Shown here: piece after piece, positions 55,777 to 63,951 of the stretch
Position numbering within the stretch: the first letter of the stretch is position 1
Layout: each line of letters starts with the position of its first letter
Source of the DNA: Ornithinimicrobium cerasi
Lineage (GTDB): Bacteria; Actinomycetota; Actinomycetes; Actinomycetales; Dermatophilaceae
DNA length: 64,000 bases
NCBI RefSeq assembly: GCF_003702705.1
Contig: NZ_QZMN01000014.1
Coordinates: 62,001-126,000, forward strand
Reading direction: 5' to 3'
Position numbers and translations under genes: made by a program
Notes under the pieces: generated by a model
Database searches by the model: none
What the model was told of the DNA's origin: nothing
The model's input: only the letters and a program-made list of their open reading frames with translations

Positions 55777-57225
55777 ATGACTGTCGTCCTCGCTGCGGGA
55801 ACCGTTCCCGCCTACCCCGTCCACCTCACGGCCGCACCCCGCCCGGATGGCCCCTCCCGCGGACTGTGGCTGGTCAAATGGATCCTGGTGATCCCCCACG
55901 CAATCGTGCTGGCACTGCTGTGGGCGGCGTTCCTCGTCCTCAGCGTGGTCGCCTTCGTCGCGATCCTGGTCACCGAGCGGTACCCCCGAGCGATCTTCGA
56001 CTTCAACGTGGGGGTGCTGCGATGGAGCTGGCGGGTGGCCTACTACTCCTACGGGGCGCTGGGGACCGACCGTTACCCTCCCTTCACCCTCGACGACGTC
56101 CCGGACTACCCCGCCCGTCTCGACGTCGACCACCCCGAGCACCTCTCGCGCGGCCTCGTCCTGGTCAAGTGGTGGCTGCTGGCCCTTCCGCACTACCTGA
56201 TCGTCGCCGTGCTGACCAGCAACGGGCTGCGCTGGGTCGACCAGAGCGTCCCGGTCGGCTGGACGTGGGAGACCACGGGGGGTGGACAGTGGCTCTGGCA
56301 GGGCGGCGGCCTGATCGCGCTCCTCGCGCTGGTGGCCGGGCTGTCGCTGCTCTTCACGGGCCGCTACCCGCAGGGGTTGTACGACCTGTTGATCGGGCTG
56401 AACCGCTGGGTGCTGCGCGTGGGCGCCTACGCCGGACTGATGACCGACACCTACCCGCCGTTCCGTCTGGACCAGGGTGGGGGCGAGGAACTGCGCGACT
56501 CGCCCTACGGTGACGTGCCTGCACCGGAGGACCTCCTCGGTCGCCCGTCGGGACGTCCGGTCTACGGGCAGAGGGCCGCAGGGTGGTCGACGGGCGCGGT
56601 CGTGACCGTGGTCGCCGGTTCGCTTGCCGTGCTGCTGGGCCTGGGCCTGATGGGCGGTGGCGCCGCGCTGATGGGCGCGCGCCAGGACGGCTGGGTGACC
56701 AGCCCCACCCGCACCGTGCAGACCGAGGGGTATGCCGTGACGACCCGGGCGTTGGTGCTCGAGGGGGCCGGTCTCGACGAGGGCCTCGGGCAGATCCGGG
56801 TGCGCGCCGAGGACGACGCCGGAGGCGACATCTTCGTCGGGATCGCCAGGGCTGCCGACGCCGCGAGCTACCTCGCCGGTGTGGAGCACTCGGTCGTCAC
56901 CGGACCCCTCGCGGTGAACCTGCAGGACGTCCGCGGCGACGCGCCGGCCACGCCACCGGAGCAGGCTGGCGTGTGGCTCGACAGTTCCACCGGACCCGGC
57001 CTCCAGTCGGTCGCGGTCACGGCACAGGCGGGCTCCTGGGTCGTCGTGGCCATGCCGGCCGACGGGACCGCAGGACTGCGCGCCCACGTCGACGTGGCTG
57101 CAACCCTGCCCTGGCTGACCCCTGCCGGTGGCGTGCTGCTGGTCCTGGGCGTGGTACTCCTCCTCGGCGGCGCCGCAGCCCTCGCCCTGGCCGTCCGCTC
57201 CGCGACGGTCCCCGGCTGGAGATGA
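55777..57225 (+). CDS. Membrane protein with two DUF4389 domains
   Basis: 482 residues. Two similar membrane modules follow each other: LVKWILVIPHAIVLALLW ... TERYPRAIFDFNVGVLRWSWRV, and LVKWWLLALPHYLIVAVLT ... TGRYPQGLYDLLIGLNRWVLRV, each ending with a Y-PPF-LD segment. This is the DUF4389 pattern. A third part has one membrane helix, an outside beta-rich domain (residues about 305-440) and a final helix. A GAGAAGG ribosome site lies before ATG 55777. The promoter carries a BlaI-like operator. Function unknown; the downstream peptidase gene may be in the same operon. Confidence 0.82.
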   Translation: MTVVLAAGTVPAYPVHLTAAPRPDGPSRGLWLVKWILVIPHAIVLALLWAAFLVLSVVAFVAILVTERYPRAIFDFNVGVLRWSWRVAYYSYGALGTDRYPPFTLDDVPDYPARLDVDHPEHLSRGLVLVKWWLLALPHYLIVAVLTSNGLRWVDQSVPVGWTWETTGGGQWLWQGGGLIALLALVAGLSLLFTGRYPQGLYDLLIGLNRWVLRVGAYAGLMTDTYPPFRLDQGGGEELRDSPYGDVPAPEDLLGRPSGRPVYGQRAAGWSTGAVVTVVAGSLAVLLGLGLMGGGAALMGARQDGWVTSPTRTVQTEGYAVTTRALVLEGAGLDEGLGQIRVRAEDDAGGDIFVGIARAADAASYLAGVEHSVVTGPLAVNLQDVRGDAPATPPEQAGVWLDSSTGPGLQSVAVTAQAGSWVVVAMPADGTAGLRAHVDVAATLPWLTPAGGVLLVLGVVLLLGGAAALALAVRSATVPGWR

Positions 57226-57302
57226 CCCCGGCTCGGTCGCGGGTCCCAGCGGCAGGTCGAGCTGAACCAGTGGCTGATGGCCGACGAGCCGGTCGGTGCA
57301 CG

Positions 57303-59720
57303 ATGAGCCAGGTCAGCACCCGGCCCCCGGCCTCACCCCTCGGTGAAGGCCCACCTCCTGGCGCCAGCGTGCGACCCAGGCCGGCAGCGGCCGGGGCCCT
57401 CCTCGCCGCGGCGCTGCTGGTGATGGCTGCGTATGCCGGGGTCGCACCTCTCCTGTCGCCCCCCGCACCGTCGCAGGAGGTCGTCGCCGACTTCTCCCTC
57501 GAGCGTGCCCGCGAGGACCTCGCCGCTGTGGCGTCCGTCCCGCACCCCATGGGCAGCGCCGAGCAGAGCCTGGTGGAGGAGTACCTCCTTCAGGAGCTGA
57601 CGGCGATGGGGCTGGAGCCGCAGGTGGACGAACAGACGGTCACCATGGCCCCGGACCCACCACGGTCCGTGTGGACCGGCACGGTCAGGAACATCGTCAC
57701 GCGCGTCGAGGGCACCGACCCGGACGCCGACCAGGCGGTCCTGCTGGCCGCGCACTACGACTCCGTCCCTGCCTCCCCCGGTGCGGGTGACAACGGAGCC
57801 GGTGTGGTCAGCGTCCTCGCAGCGATGCGCACCCTGACGTCGGGCCCACCGCCCCGGCACGACGTCGTCGCAGCCTTCGTCGACGGCGAGGAGCACGAGA
57901 TGCTCGGTGCGCTGGCGCTGGTCGAGACGGCCCCGTGGATGCTGGCCGTGCAGGTGGCCGTGAACACCGAGGGCATCGGCAACGCCGGCCGGGTCATCCC
58001 GGCCCTGACCAGCCCGGACAACGGCTGGGCCCTGAGCCAGTACCTCGAGGCGGCGCCCTCACCGGTGGTGTACACCGCGTTCGGTGCGCCGTTGAACGCC
58101 ACCGGCCAGGGCGCCGACCTGGGTCGTTACCAGGAGGTCGTACCCGCCGGGCTGGAGCTGGTCGTCGTCGGTGGCCTGCCCGCCTACCACGCAGGCACGG
58201 ACACCGCAGCCGCCATGCACGACGGCACGCTCGCCGAGTACGGCAGCACGGTGGTGCGACTCGCCCAGCAGCTGGCGGCCGCAGACCTGGAGTCTGTCCG
58301 CTCCCCGGACCTCGTCGCCTTCACCCTCGTCACCGACGTCACGGTGTCCTATCCCTCGTCCTGGTCCCTCCCCCTGGCCGTCGCCGCGCTTCTCGCCGTG
58401 GGAGGGGTGGTCGTGTTCGCCGCACGACACCGTCGTGTCAGGCTGCTGCGCGTGGTCCTGTCCTGGCTGGGTCTGGGACTCTCTGGTCTCATCGGGGCCA
58501 TGGCCGCGACCGGGCTGTGGCTCGCCGCCCGCCTCGTCGACCCCCGCCTGTCCGACGCCCTCAACGGCGGCGTCTACGTGCGTACCCCCTACGTCCTGGC
58601 CGCTGTCGCGGCGGGCGCCGCCGGGATGCTGCTCGTGCTGTGGCAGCTGCGGCGTCGCTGTGACGCGCTCGAGGTGGTGGCCGGGGCGTTGGTCGGCTGG
58701 AGCATGGTGGCTGTCTCCCTCGCCATACTCCTGCCCGACGCCGCGTATGCCGCGACCTGGCCCCTCCTGGCGGCCACCGCAGGGTTCGCTGTCCTCGCCG
58801 CCCGCGAACGTTCGCCGCGGACGACCCTCCTCACCACGACCCTCGCCACGTTGCCGGCCGTGCTGCTCGTCAGTCCTCTTGCCGCGCTGTACTTCATGCT
58901 GGCCGCCCGGTTCGAGCTGATGCTCCCCGTGGCCACACCCCTGCCGATGATGTGGGTCGGGCTGGGCCTGACGCTGGCCCTGCCGCTGCTCCTGGCATCC
59001 AGCCCCCGGCTCGGGTGGCGACCCGCGGCGGCGACCGGTGCCCTCGCCCTCGCCCTCGCCGCCGTCGGGGTCGCGATGAGCGCCACGAGCACAGGTCCAC
59101 GACCGGACCTGCTGGTCTACCACGCCGACGCCGACGCCGGAACCGCCCGCTGGATCGCCCTGCCTCCCGAGCCTGACGCCTACACCGGCCAGGTCGTCCA
59201 CGGTGGACGGACGCCCACGCAGGTCGAGGCGTCCCCCTTCCACGAGGCGGGTGTGACCGTCGGGGGCAGCGCGGTGCCGGCGCCGACGATCCAGGCCGAG
59301 CCGCTGGCCTCGCCACGCGTGAGGACCGTCTCCGACGTCACCATCAGTGCAGGGCGGGACCTCTCGGTCGAGATCACCCCGACTGCCGGCGCCTACGCCC
59401 TGACCGTCGACGTGCGCAGCGAGCAGGGCATACGGGGCATCGCGGTCAACGGGAAGACAGTGCCCGAGGCCGTCGACGGTGCGCCTCACTCCGTGCGGGT
59501 GGCGGCCTTCAGCCCGACCGGGACCATCCCCGTCGCGGTGAGTGTGCCGGCCGGCGCCGACGTCGAGATGGCGATGGGCTCGTACACCCTCGGTCTGGAG
59601 GGGTCGCCGGCTCCGGACCTCCGCCCGAGGCCCCCGACGCTGACCACCGGCGTCCATGAGATCGCTGACAGCGTCCTCGTCACGACGGTCACCCGGTTCC
59701 CCGACGGGGGCGACAGGTGA
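57303..59720 (+). CDS. Membrane-anchored M28-family peptidase
   Basis: 805 residues. After a membrane anchor (AAGALLAAALLVMAAYAGV) comes a zinc-peptidase domain: AAHYDSVPASPGAGDNGAG gives the His and bridging Asp, FVDGEEHEMLGA gives the catalytic Glu-Glu, VNTEGIG and GLPAYHAGTDTAA give later ligands. About eight further membrane segments (residues about 350-600) and an outside C-terminal beta domain follow, as in the large ER-peptidase-like M28 proteins. It probably cleaves peptides at the outer face of the membrane. ATG 57303 lies 77 bases after the DUF4389 gene with no clear ribosome site. Confidence 0.87.
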   Translation: MSQVSTRPPASPLGEGPPPGASVRPRPAAAGALLAAALLVMAAYAGVAPLLSPPAPSQEVVADFSLERAREDLAAVASVPHPMGSAEQSLVEEYLLQELTAMGLEPQVDEQTVTMAPDPPRSVWTGTVRNIVTRVEGTDPDADQAVLLAAHYDSVPASPGAGDNGAGVVSVLAAMRTLTSGPPPRHDVVAAFVDGEEHEMLGALALVETAPWMLAVQVAVNTEGIGNAGRVIPALTSPDNGWALSQYLEAAPSPVVYTAFGAPLNATGQGADLGRYQEVVPAGLELVVVGGLPAYHAGTDTAAAMHDGTLAEYGSTVVRLAQQLAAADLESVRSPDLVAFTLVTDVTVSYPSSWSLPLAVAALLAVGGVVVFAARHRRVRLLRVVLSWLGLGLSGLIGAMAATGLWLAARLVDPRLSDALNGGVYVRTPYVLAAVAAGAAGMLLVLWQLRRRCDALEVVAGALVGWSMVAVSLAILLPDAAYAATWPLLAATAGFAVLAARERSPRTTLLTTTLATLPAVLLVSPLAALYFMLAARFELMLPVATPLPMMWVGLGLTLALPLLLASSPRLGWRPAAATGALALALAAVGVAMSATSTGPRPDLLVYHADADAGTARWIALPPEPDAYTGQVVHGGRTPTQVEASPFHEAGVTVGGSAVPAPTIQAEPLASPRVRTVSDVTISAGRDLSVEITPTAGAYALTVDVRSEQGIRGIAVNGKTVPEAVDGAPHSVRVAAFSPTGTIPVAVSVPAGADVEMAMGSYTLGLEGSPAPDLRPRPPTLTTGVHEIADSVLVTTVTRFPDGGDR

Positions 59721-59810
59721 GGCTGCAGCTGCTGATGAGGTCGGTCGACTGACAACGGCGTCCCAGCAGGGGCGGCAGGATGCTCGTGAGACCGCCTCGC
59801 CGACCCGTGC

Positions 59811-59816
59811 CAGGAT
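59811..59816 (+). promoter_or_regulatory. -10-like box before the APH-like kinase gene
   Basis: CAGGAT, six bases before GTG 59823. Confidence 0.4.
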
Positions 59817-59822
59817 GACGCC

Positions 59823-61169
59823 GTGCAACCCCGTGTCGTGCGGCTGGCGGTGCCCGGGGCGGACCCGGGCTCGGCGTACGTCGCTGCTGACGGCCGGTTG
59901 CCCCGGCTGACGTTCGACGTCGCTGACGACGAGACCACGGTCGGCACCCTGCAGCGAACCGTGCTGCCGGGCGTCGGCGTGAGCGGGCCGGTGCTCGACT
60001 GCTTCCTCGCCGTGCCGGACGACTGGACGCCCGCGAGCGTCGTGCCGGGCTTCGTCGAGGCTGAACCGCAACGAGCCGGTTGGTCACCACCATCCGGCTG
60101 GCGTGACGCACCGGTCGATGAGGTTAGGTTCGATGGGCCCGAGGCGCTTCGAGCCCGGTTCGATCAGTGGCGCGCCGAGCGGGCGGGGGCGGCTGCCGAT
60201 CCGCTCGCCCCTCCGTGGTCACGCTCGGGCTGGCACGCGCGCGTCACGGACTGGGTCGACGCCGCCCTCGCCGACGCGGGCCGGACGCGAGTCGACGACG
60301 TCGAGCAGGTGCGCGCGTGGGGCATCTCGGCGGTGCTCCGGACGAGCGGTGACGACGGCCGCCCCTACTGGTTCAAGGCGGTCTGTGAGCACTTCCGGAC
60401 TGAGGTGCCGATCACCACGGCGCTGCACGTGTCGGCACCCGGTCTCGTCCCGCCCGTCCTCGCCGCTGACGACGCGAACGGCTGGCTCCTGCTGGGCGAC
60501 GTCACCGGCGACCAGGCGGGTCCCGCGGTCACCGGGGAGGCGGCGAGCCACCCGTCCGCCTTTGCCGCGCTGCGGGAGCTGCAGCGAGCCGCCGCAGACC
60601 GCCGCGGCGAACTGCTCGAGTCCGGTGTGGTCTCCCGCCCCCTCGCTACGCTGGCCGACCAGCTCGCCGACGCGCTCGGCGACGCTGACCTGCGGCACTG
60701 GCACGGTGCCTCGCCCGAGCGAGCGGGCACGCTGGTCGGGTGGGTCGTGGAGCAGGTCGACCGCCTCGCCGCGCTCGGGCTGCCCGACGTGCTCGTGCAC
60801 GGTGACTTCCATCCCGGCAACGTCGCTGAGCTGGCGGACGGCCGGCGGGTGGTGTTCGACTGGTCGGACGCGGCGATCGCACCACCATTCATCGACGTGG
60901 TCACGTGGCTGAGCTGGCTCGACGACGCCGACGAGCCGGCCCACGAGCAGGTGTGGCGCAGCTTCGCCGACCAGTGGACAGACGTGCTCGGCGTCGACGA
61001 GTGGCTCGCCTTGCGACCCGTGCTCGACGGGGTCGCCGGCGCGTATCACACGGTGAGCTACGTCGGTATCGTGCGCAACCTCGATGTGCTGCGCCGACCC
61101 GAGCACGGCGACGGCGTCCGCCACTTCTTCACGTTGCTCGACCGCGCCGTGCCGAGCACGACGGCGTGA
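59823..61169 (+). CDS. Aminoglycoside phosphotransferase (APH)-fold kinase
   Basis: 448 residues. The C-terminal two thirds is the APH/choline-kinase fold: PYWFKAVCEHFRTEVPIT near the ATP site, WLLLGDVTGDQAG, the catalytic loop VLVHGDFHPGNV and the metal loop VFDWSDAAIAPPFIDVV. The first ~120 residues form a NUDIX-like or other accessory beta domain that I cannot assign. These enzymes phosphorylate small molecules; resistance cannot be assumed. It lies left of the tRNA-derived att site, so by my reading it belongs to the old chromosome side, not to the integrated element. Confidence 0.78.
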   Translation: MQPRVVRLAVPGADPGSAYVAADGRLPRLTFDVADDETTVGTLQRTVLPGVGVSGPVLDCFLAVPDDWTPASVVPGFVEAEPQRAGWSPPSGWRDAPVDEVRFDGPEALRARFDQWRAERAGAAADPLAPPWSRSGWHARVTDWVDAALADAGRTRVDDVEQVRAWGISAVLRTSGDDGRPYWFKAVCEHFRTEVPITTALHVSAPGLVPPVLAADDANGWLLLGDVTGDQAGPAVTGEAASHPSAFAALRELQRAAADRRGELLESGVVSRPLATLADQLADALGDADLRHWHGASPERAGTLVGWVVEQVDRLAALGLPDVLVHGDFHPGNVAELADGRRVVFDWSDAAIAPPFIDVVTWLSWLDDADEPAHEQVWRSFADQWTDVLGVDEWLALRPVLDGVAGAYHTVSYVGIVRNLDVLRRPEHGDGVRHFFTLLDRAVPSTTA

Positions 61170-61258
61170 CGCCCTCGCTGGGAGGCCGTCCGGAGAGGAC
61201 CTGTTCCCAGAAAAGGCCGTCGACCCGCGTCTCCGCAGGCCACCGGCCTCATGTGCCA

Positions 61259-61281
61259 TGGTCGGGGTGACAGGATTTGAA
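61259..61281 (-). other. Attachment site: 3' end of a tRNA-Pro gene
   Basis: Read on the minus strand, TTCAAATCCTGTCACCCCGACCA with the last bases in order equals a tRNA 3' part: T-loop TTCAAAT, stem CCTGT, acceptor CACCCCG, discriminator A and CCA (given here as parts). The acceptor pairs with CGGGGTG, the usual 5' end of tRNA-Pro. The rest of the tRNA is absent, so this is the duplicated fragment left at one end of an integrated element. Confidence 0.75.
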
Positions 61282-61343
61282 ATAGACACTAGGGCATTTT
61301 CGGGCGCTTGTGCCGATCAGCGGATATGCTGTCTGACCTGCAC

Positions 61344-61400
61344 GAAGGTCACACTGTTACCTTGGGCAGGAGTGGTCACGAGAGGGCAGAAGTGGTCACA
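61344..61400 (+). repeat. GGTCAC repeats upstream of the integrase
   Basis: GGTCAC occurs at 61348-61353, 61374-61379 and 61394-61399; the last two are in AGTGGTCAC, 20 bases apart. The first is part of GGTCACACTGTTACC, an imperfect palindrome. They could be arm sites for integrase or sites for an excision factor. Confidence 0.45.
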
Positions 61401-61435
61401 TCTCCAGGCACGTTCATGGCACGAAAGGCGGCGGC

Positions 61436-62596
61436 ATGGCACGCGATCGACGGTTCGGCTCGGTGCGCCGTCTGCCGTCGGGGAAGTGGCAGGCCCGCTA
61501 CACGTGGGAGGCGCTGGAGCACAAGGCGCCGCGTACGTTCGCGAGCAGGGACGCGGCGGAGGCTTGGCTGCGGACCAAGCGCACGGAGCTGGACACCGGG
61601 TGGATCCTCACCCGGGAGAGGCGACGCCGGTCGGTGACCTTCAGCGAGTACGCGCAGGGGTGGCTGGAGGAACGGCAGGACCTCAAGCCGCGGACCAGGG
61701 TGCTCTACGCCGGCCAGCTCGACCGTTACCTCCTTCCCGCCTTCGGCCAGCTCACCGTGAACGCGATCACCACCGACACGGTGCGGGAATGGTGGCGCCG
61801 GATGGACCCGGACAAGGCCACGGCCCGTGCCCACGCCTACGCTCTGCTGCGCACCATCCTGGAGGCAGCCCGCAAGGACGACCCGCCGCTGATCGACGTC
61901 AACCCCTGCCGGCTGCGCGAGGCGGGCTCGCCGCCACGCCGCCGCCACCGCATCCAGCCGGCGACGCCGGCGGAGCTGGCGACGATCGTGGAGAACATGC
62001 CGCCCCAGCTGCGGGCAGCCGTGCTCCTGTCCGCCTGGGGTGGGCTCCGCTGGGGTGAGGTGGCGGAGCTGCGACGCAAGGACCTGTCCGGCAACGTCGT
62101 CCATGTGACCCGCGCCGTGGTGCGCCTGCCTGGTGAGGATCCCGAGACGGTGGCGGCGCGTCGTCGACCACGGTTCGTCGTGGGTGACCCCAAGAGCGAG
62201 GCCGGCATCCGCACCGTCACGCTGCCGTCCGCGATCATGCCCGCCATCCAGGCGCACCTGGACGCGATGGAGGACAAGCGACCGGACGCGCTCCTGTTCC
62301 ATGCCAAGAGCAACCCGGCCCAGCACCTGGCCGTGTCCACCCTCAACAAGGCATGGCACCCCGCACGGGCAGCGGCCGGGCGTCCGGACCTGCGCTGGCA
62401 TGACCTACGACACACGGGAGCGGTGTTCGCGGCGCAGGCGGGAGCGACGCTGGCTGAGCTCATGGCTCGGCTCGGCCACTCGACGCACAAGGCGGCCCTG
62501 CGCTACCAGCACGCCGCGGCGGACAGGGACGCCAGGATCGCGGAGGCGCTCTCGGCGATGGTCGAGGCCGGTTCGCCGCGTCGCGGCGGACTGTGA
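61436..62596 (+). CDS. int: Tyrosine recombinase/integrase
   Basis: 386-residue integrase. The N-terminal arm-binding part (GSVRRLPSGKWQARYT) is followed by a core-binding SAM-like domain (TFSEYAQGWLEERQDLKPRT) and the catalytic domain. The catalytic set is Arg205 (GGLRWGEVAEL), Lys253 (DPKSEAGIRTV), His322 and Arg325 (HDLRHTGA), His348 (LGHST) and Tyr357 (RYQHA). All are present, so it looks active. ATG 61436 has GAAAGG seven bases upstream. It sits beside the tRNA-Pro-derived att site, which it probably uses. Confidence 0.95.
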   Translation: MARDRRFGSVRRLPSGKWQARYTWEALEHKAPRTFASRDAAEAWLRTKRTELDTGWILTRERRRRSVTFSEYAQGWLEERQDLKPRTRVLYAGQLDRYLLPAFGQLTVNAITTDTVREWWRRMDPDKATARAHAYALLRTILEAARKDDPPLIDVNPCRLREAGSPPRRRHRIQPATPAELATIVENMPPQLRAAVLLSAWGGLRWGEVAELRRKDLSGNVVHVTRAVVRLPGEDPETVAARRRPRFVVGDPKSEAGIRTVTLPSAIMPAIQAHLDAMEDKRPDALLFHAKSNPAQHLAVSTLNKAWHPARAAAGRPDLRWHDLRHTGAVFAAQAGATLAELMARLGHSTHKAALRYQHAAADRDARIAEALSAMVEAGSPRRGGL

Positions 62597-62644
62597 ACGT
62601 CGCCGTGCCCCCAGGGCTGGCTGAACGCCCCCTTATGGCCTTCT

Positions 62645-62672
62645 GTTGCGTTTTTGGTGTTTGCGCTAGAGT
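62645..62672 (+). promoter_or_regulatory. Promoter of the HTH/DUF6036 pair
   Basis: -35 TTGCGT (62645-62650) and -10 TAGAGT (62667-62672) with 16-base spacing; ATG 62679 follows six bases later, so the transcript is probably leaderless. Confidence 0.6.
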
Positions 62673-62678
62673 AGAGAC

Positions 62679-63176
62679 ATGGAGAACGACACGCTGATGA
62701 AGACGGGGGCGGTCGCCGAGGCGCTCGGCGTCTCGCGTCAGCACGTCGTCGACCTGTGTGAGCGGGGCGACCTGCCTAGCATCAGGGTGGGGGCGCACCG
62801 CAGAGTCAGACGCTCTGACGTCGAGGCCCTGCTCGACGCCCAGTCGATGACGGAGGAGCAGCGCAAGCAGCTGTGGATGCACCAGGCGATGCTCACCCAC
62901 CTGCTCACCAGGCCGGAGGAAGTCATGGGGCTGGCGCGAGAGAACATCCGACGCTGGAGCGCCATGCATCGGGCGGACGGCCGAACGGTCGAGTACCTCC
63001 GTGAGTGGGACAGGATCCTCGCCCGGGGACTTGAGCAGACGGTCGGCACGATCCTCAGCACCAGCCCCCGTGCGCGCGAGCTGCGCCAGAACTCCCCGTT
63101 CGCCGGCGTCCTGAGCCAGACCGAACGGACCCAGGCGCTGCGCACCTTCCGCGAGAAGCGCGCGCCGGCGGCATGA
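62679..63176 (+). CDS. Excisionase-type HTH protein, probable antitoxin or regulator
   Basis: 165 residues. The N-terminus is a MerR/excisionase-like HTH (TGAVAEALGVSRQHVVDLCERGDLPSIRVGAHRRVRRSDVEALL; short quotes AVAEALGVSRQHVVDL and LPSIRVGAHRRVR). The rest is helical and basic, longer than a plain excisionase of about 60-80 residues. Its stop overlaps the start of a nucleotidyltransferase-like gene (ATGA). The tight pair resembles HTH/DUF6036 modules thought to be toxin-antitoxin systems. It could instead be the excision factor of the element. Confidence 0.72.
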   Translation: MENDTLMKTGAVAEALGVSRQHVVDLCERGDLPSIRVGAHRRVRRSDVEALLDAQSMTEEQRKQLWMHQAMLTHLLTRPEEVMGLARENIRRWSAMHRADGRTVEYLREWDRILARGLEQTVGTILSTSPRARELRQNSPFAGVLSQTERTQALRTFREKRAPAA

Positions 63177-63742
63177 ACCGCCAGCAGTTGGCACGCCTCC
63201 TCAGGGCTGCCTGCGACGTCACCAAGGACCCGGAGGTCCTGGTCATGGGCTCGCAGGCAGTCCTCGGCACGTGGGACGAGGACGAGCTTCCGCCCGAGGC
63301 CACGGCGTCCATGGAGGTCGACATCGCCTTCCTGGACGACGGCCCGGACCGCAAGAAGGCCGACATGGTCGACGGTGCTATCGGTGAGCTCTCGCAGATG
63401 CACGCGGCCGAGGGGATCTATGCCGAGGGCATCTCCGTGAGCACGTCGATACTTCCCGACGGTTGGCAGACCCGCCTGTGCACCTGGGGCCTGGTCTCAT
63501 CTGCTCCCGCTCGCCCTCTGTTCCTTGAGCCCCATGACCTCTGTGTCGCCAAGCTCATGGCCGGCCGGGAGAAGGACTATGAGTTCGTCGGTGCGCTCAT
63601 CTCCGCGGCGATGGTCCAGCCGAGGATCATCGAGGAGCGGCTAGCGATGCTGTCGGCAGAGACGCACAAGGTGGCCATCGCACGTGCACTCCGGTTCGTG
63701 CAGCGGTCGGTATCGGCTCCAGACCGCAGGCCCCCGGCTTGA
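63173..63742 (+). CDS. DUF6036-like nucleotidyltransferase-fold protein, possible toxin
   Basis: 189 residues. LVMGSQAVLGTW and SMEVDIAFLDD fit the GS...D-x-D pattern of the minimal nucleotidyltransferase fold, and PHDLCVAKLMAGREKDYEFV is a typical later segment of DUF6036/AbiEii-like proteins. The gene overlaps the HTH gene by four bases. By analogy with AbiEii and MNT-type toxins it might modify tRNA or a partner protein; this is inference. The element context supports a stabilisation or defence role. Confidence 0.68.
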   Translation: MNRQQLARLLRAACDVTKDPEVLVMGSQAVLGTWDEDELPPEATASMEVDIAFLDDGPDRKKADMVDGAIGELSQMHAAEGIYAEGISVSTSILPDGWQTRLCTWGLVSSAPARPLFLEPHDLCVAKLMAGREKDYEFVGALISAAMVQPRIIEERLAMLSAETHKVAIARALRFVQRSVSAPDRRPPA

Positions 63743-63939
63743 CCCGGACGGCAGCCGCAGGCTCGGCCCGCGCTTCGGTAACGCCGGGCCACCGCTGAGG
63801 TCTGATCCGGGCCCGTTCCTGACGGCTGCACCCATCTCGGCGTCGGCCCGTTGGCGCAGTTGCGATGGAGGTCGCCGCTGAGCAGGCCGTGTCCAGGAGC
63901 GACACCGCAGCAGCCTAAGCGATGGAGTAGCACAAGCGC

Positions 63940-63945
63940 TACCAT
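63940..63945 (+). promoter_or_regulatory. -10 box of a leaderless promoter for the Phd-like gene
   Basis: TACCAT, six bases before ATG 63952. Confidence 0.5.
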
Positions 63946-63951
63946 GGGTTC

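Noticed and set aside
59823-61169. APH-like kinase as cargo of the integrated element or an antibiotic-resistance gene
   Set aside because: It lies on the chromosome side of the att fragment, and the fold alone does not show resistance.
61259-61281. A complete tRNA-Pro gene
   Set aside because: Only the last ~23 bases match. The sequence beyond the T-loop does not form the 5' T-stem, anticodon arm or D-arm, so it is an att fragment.
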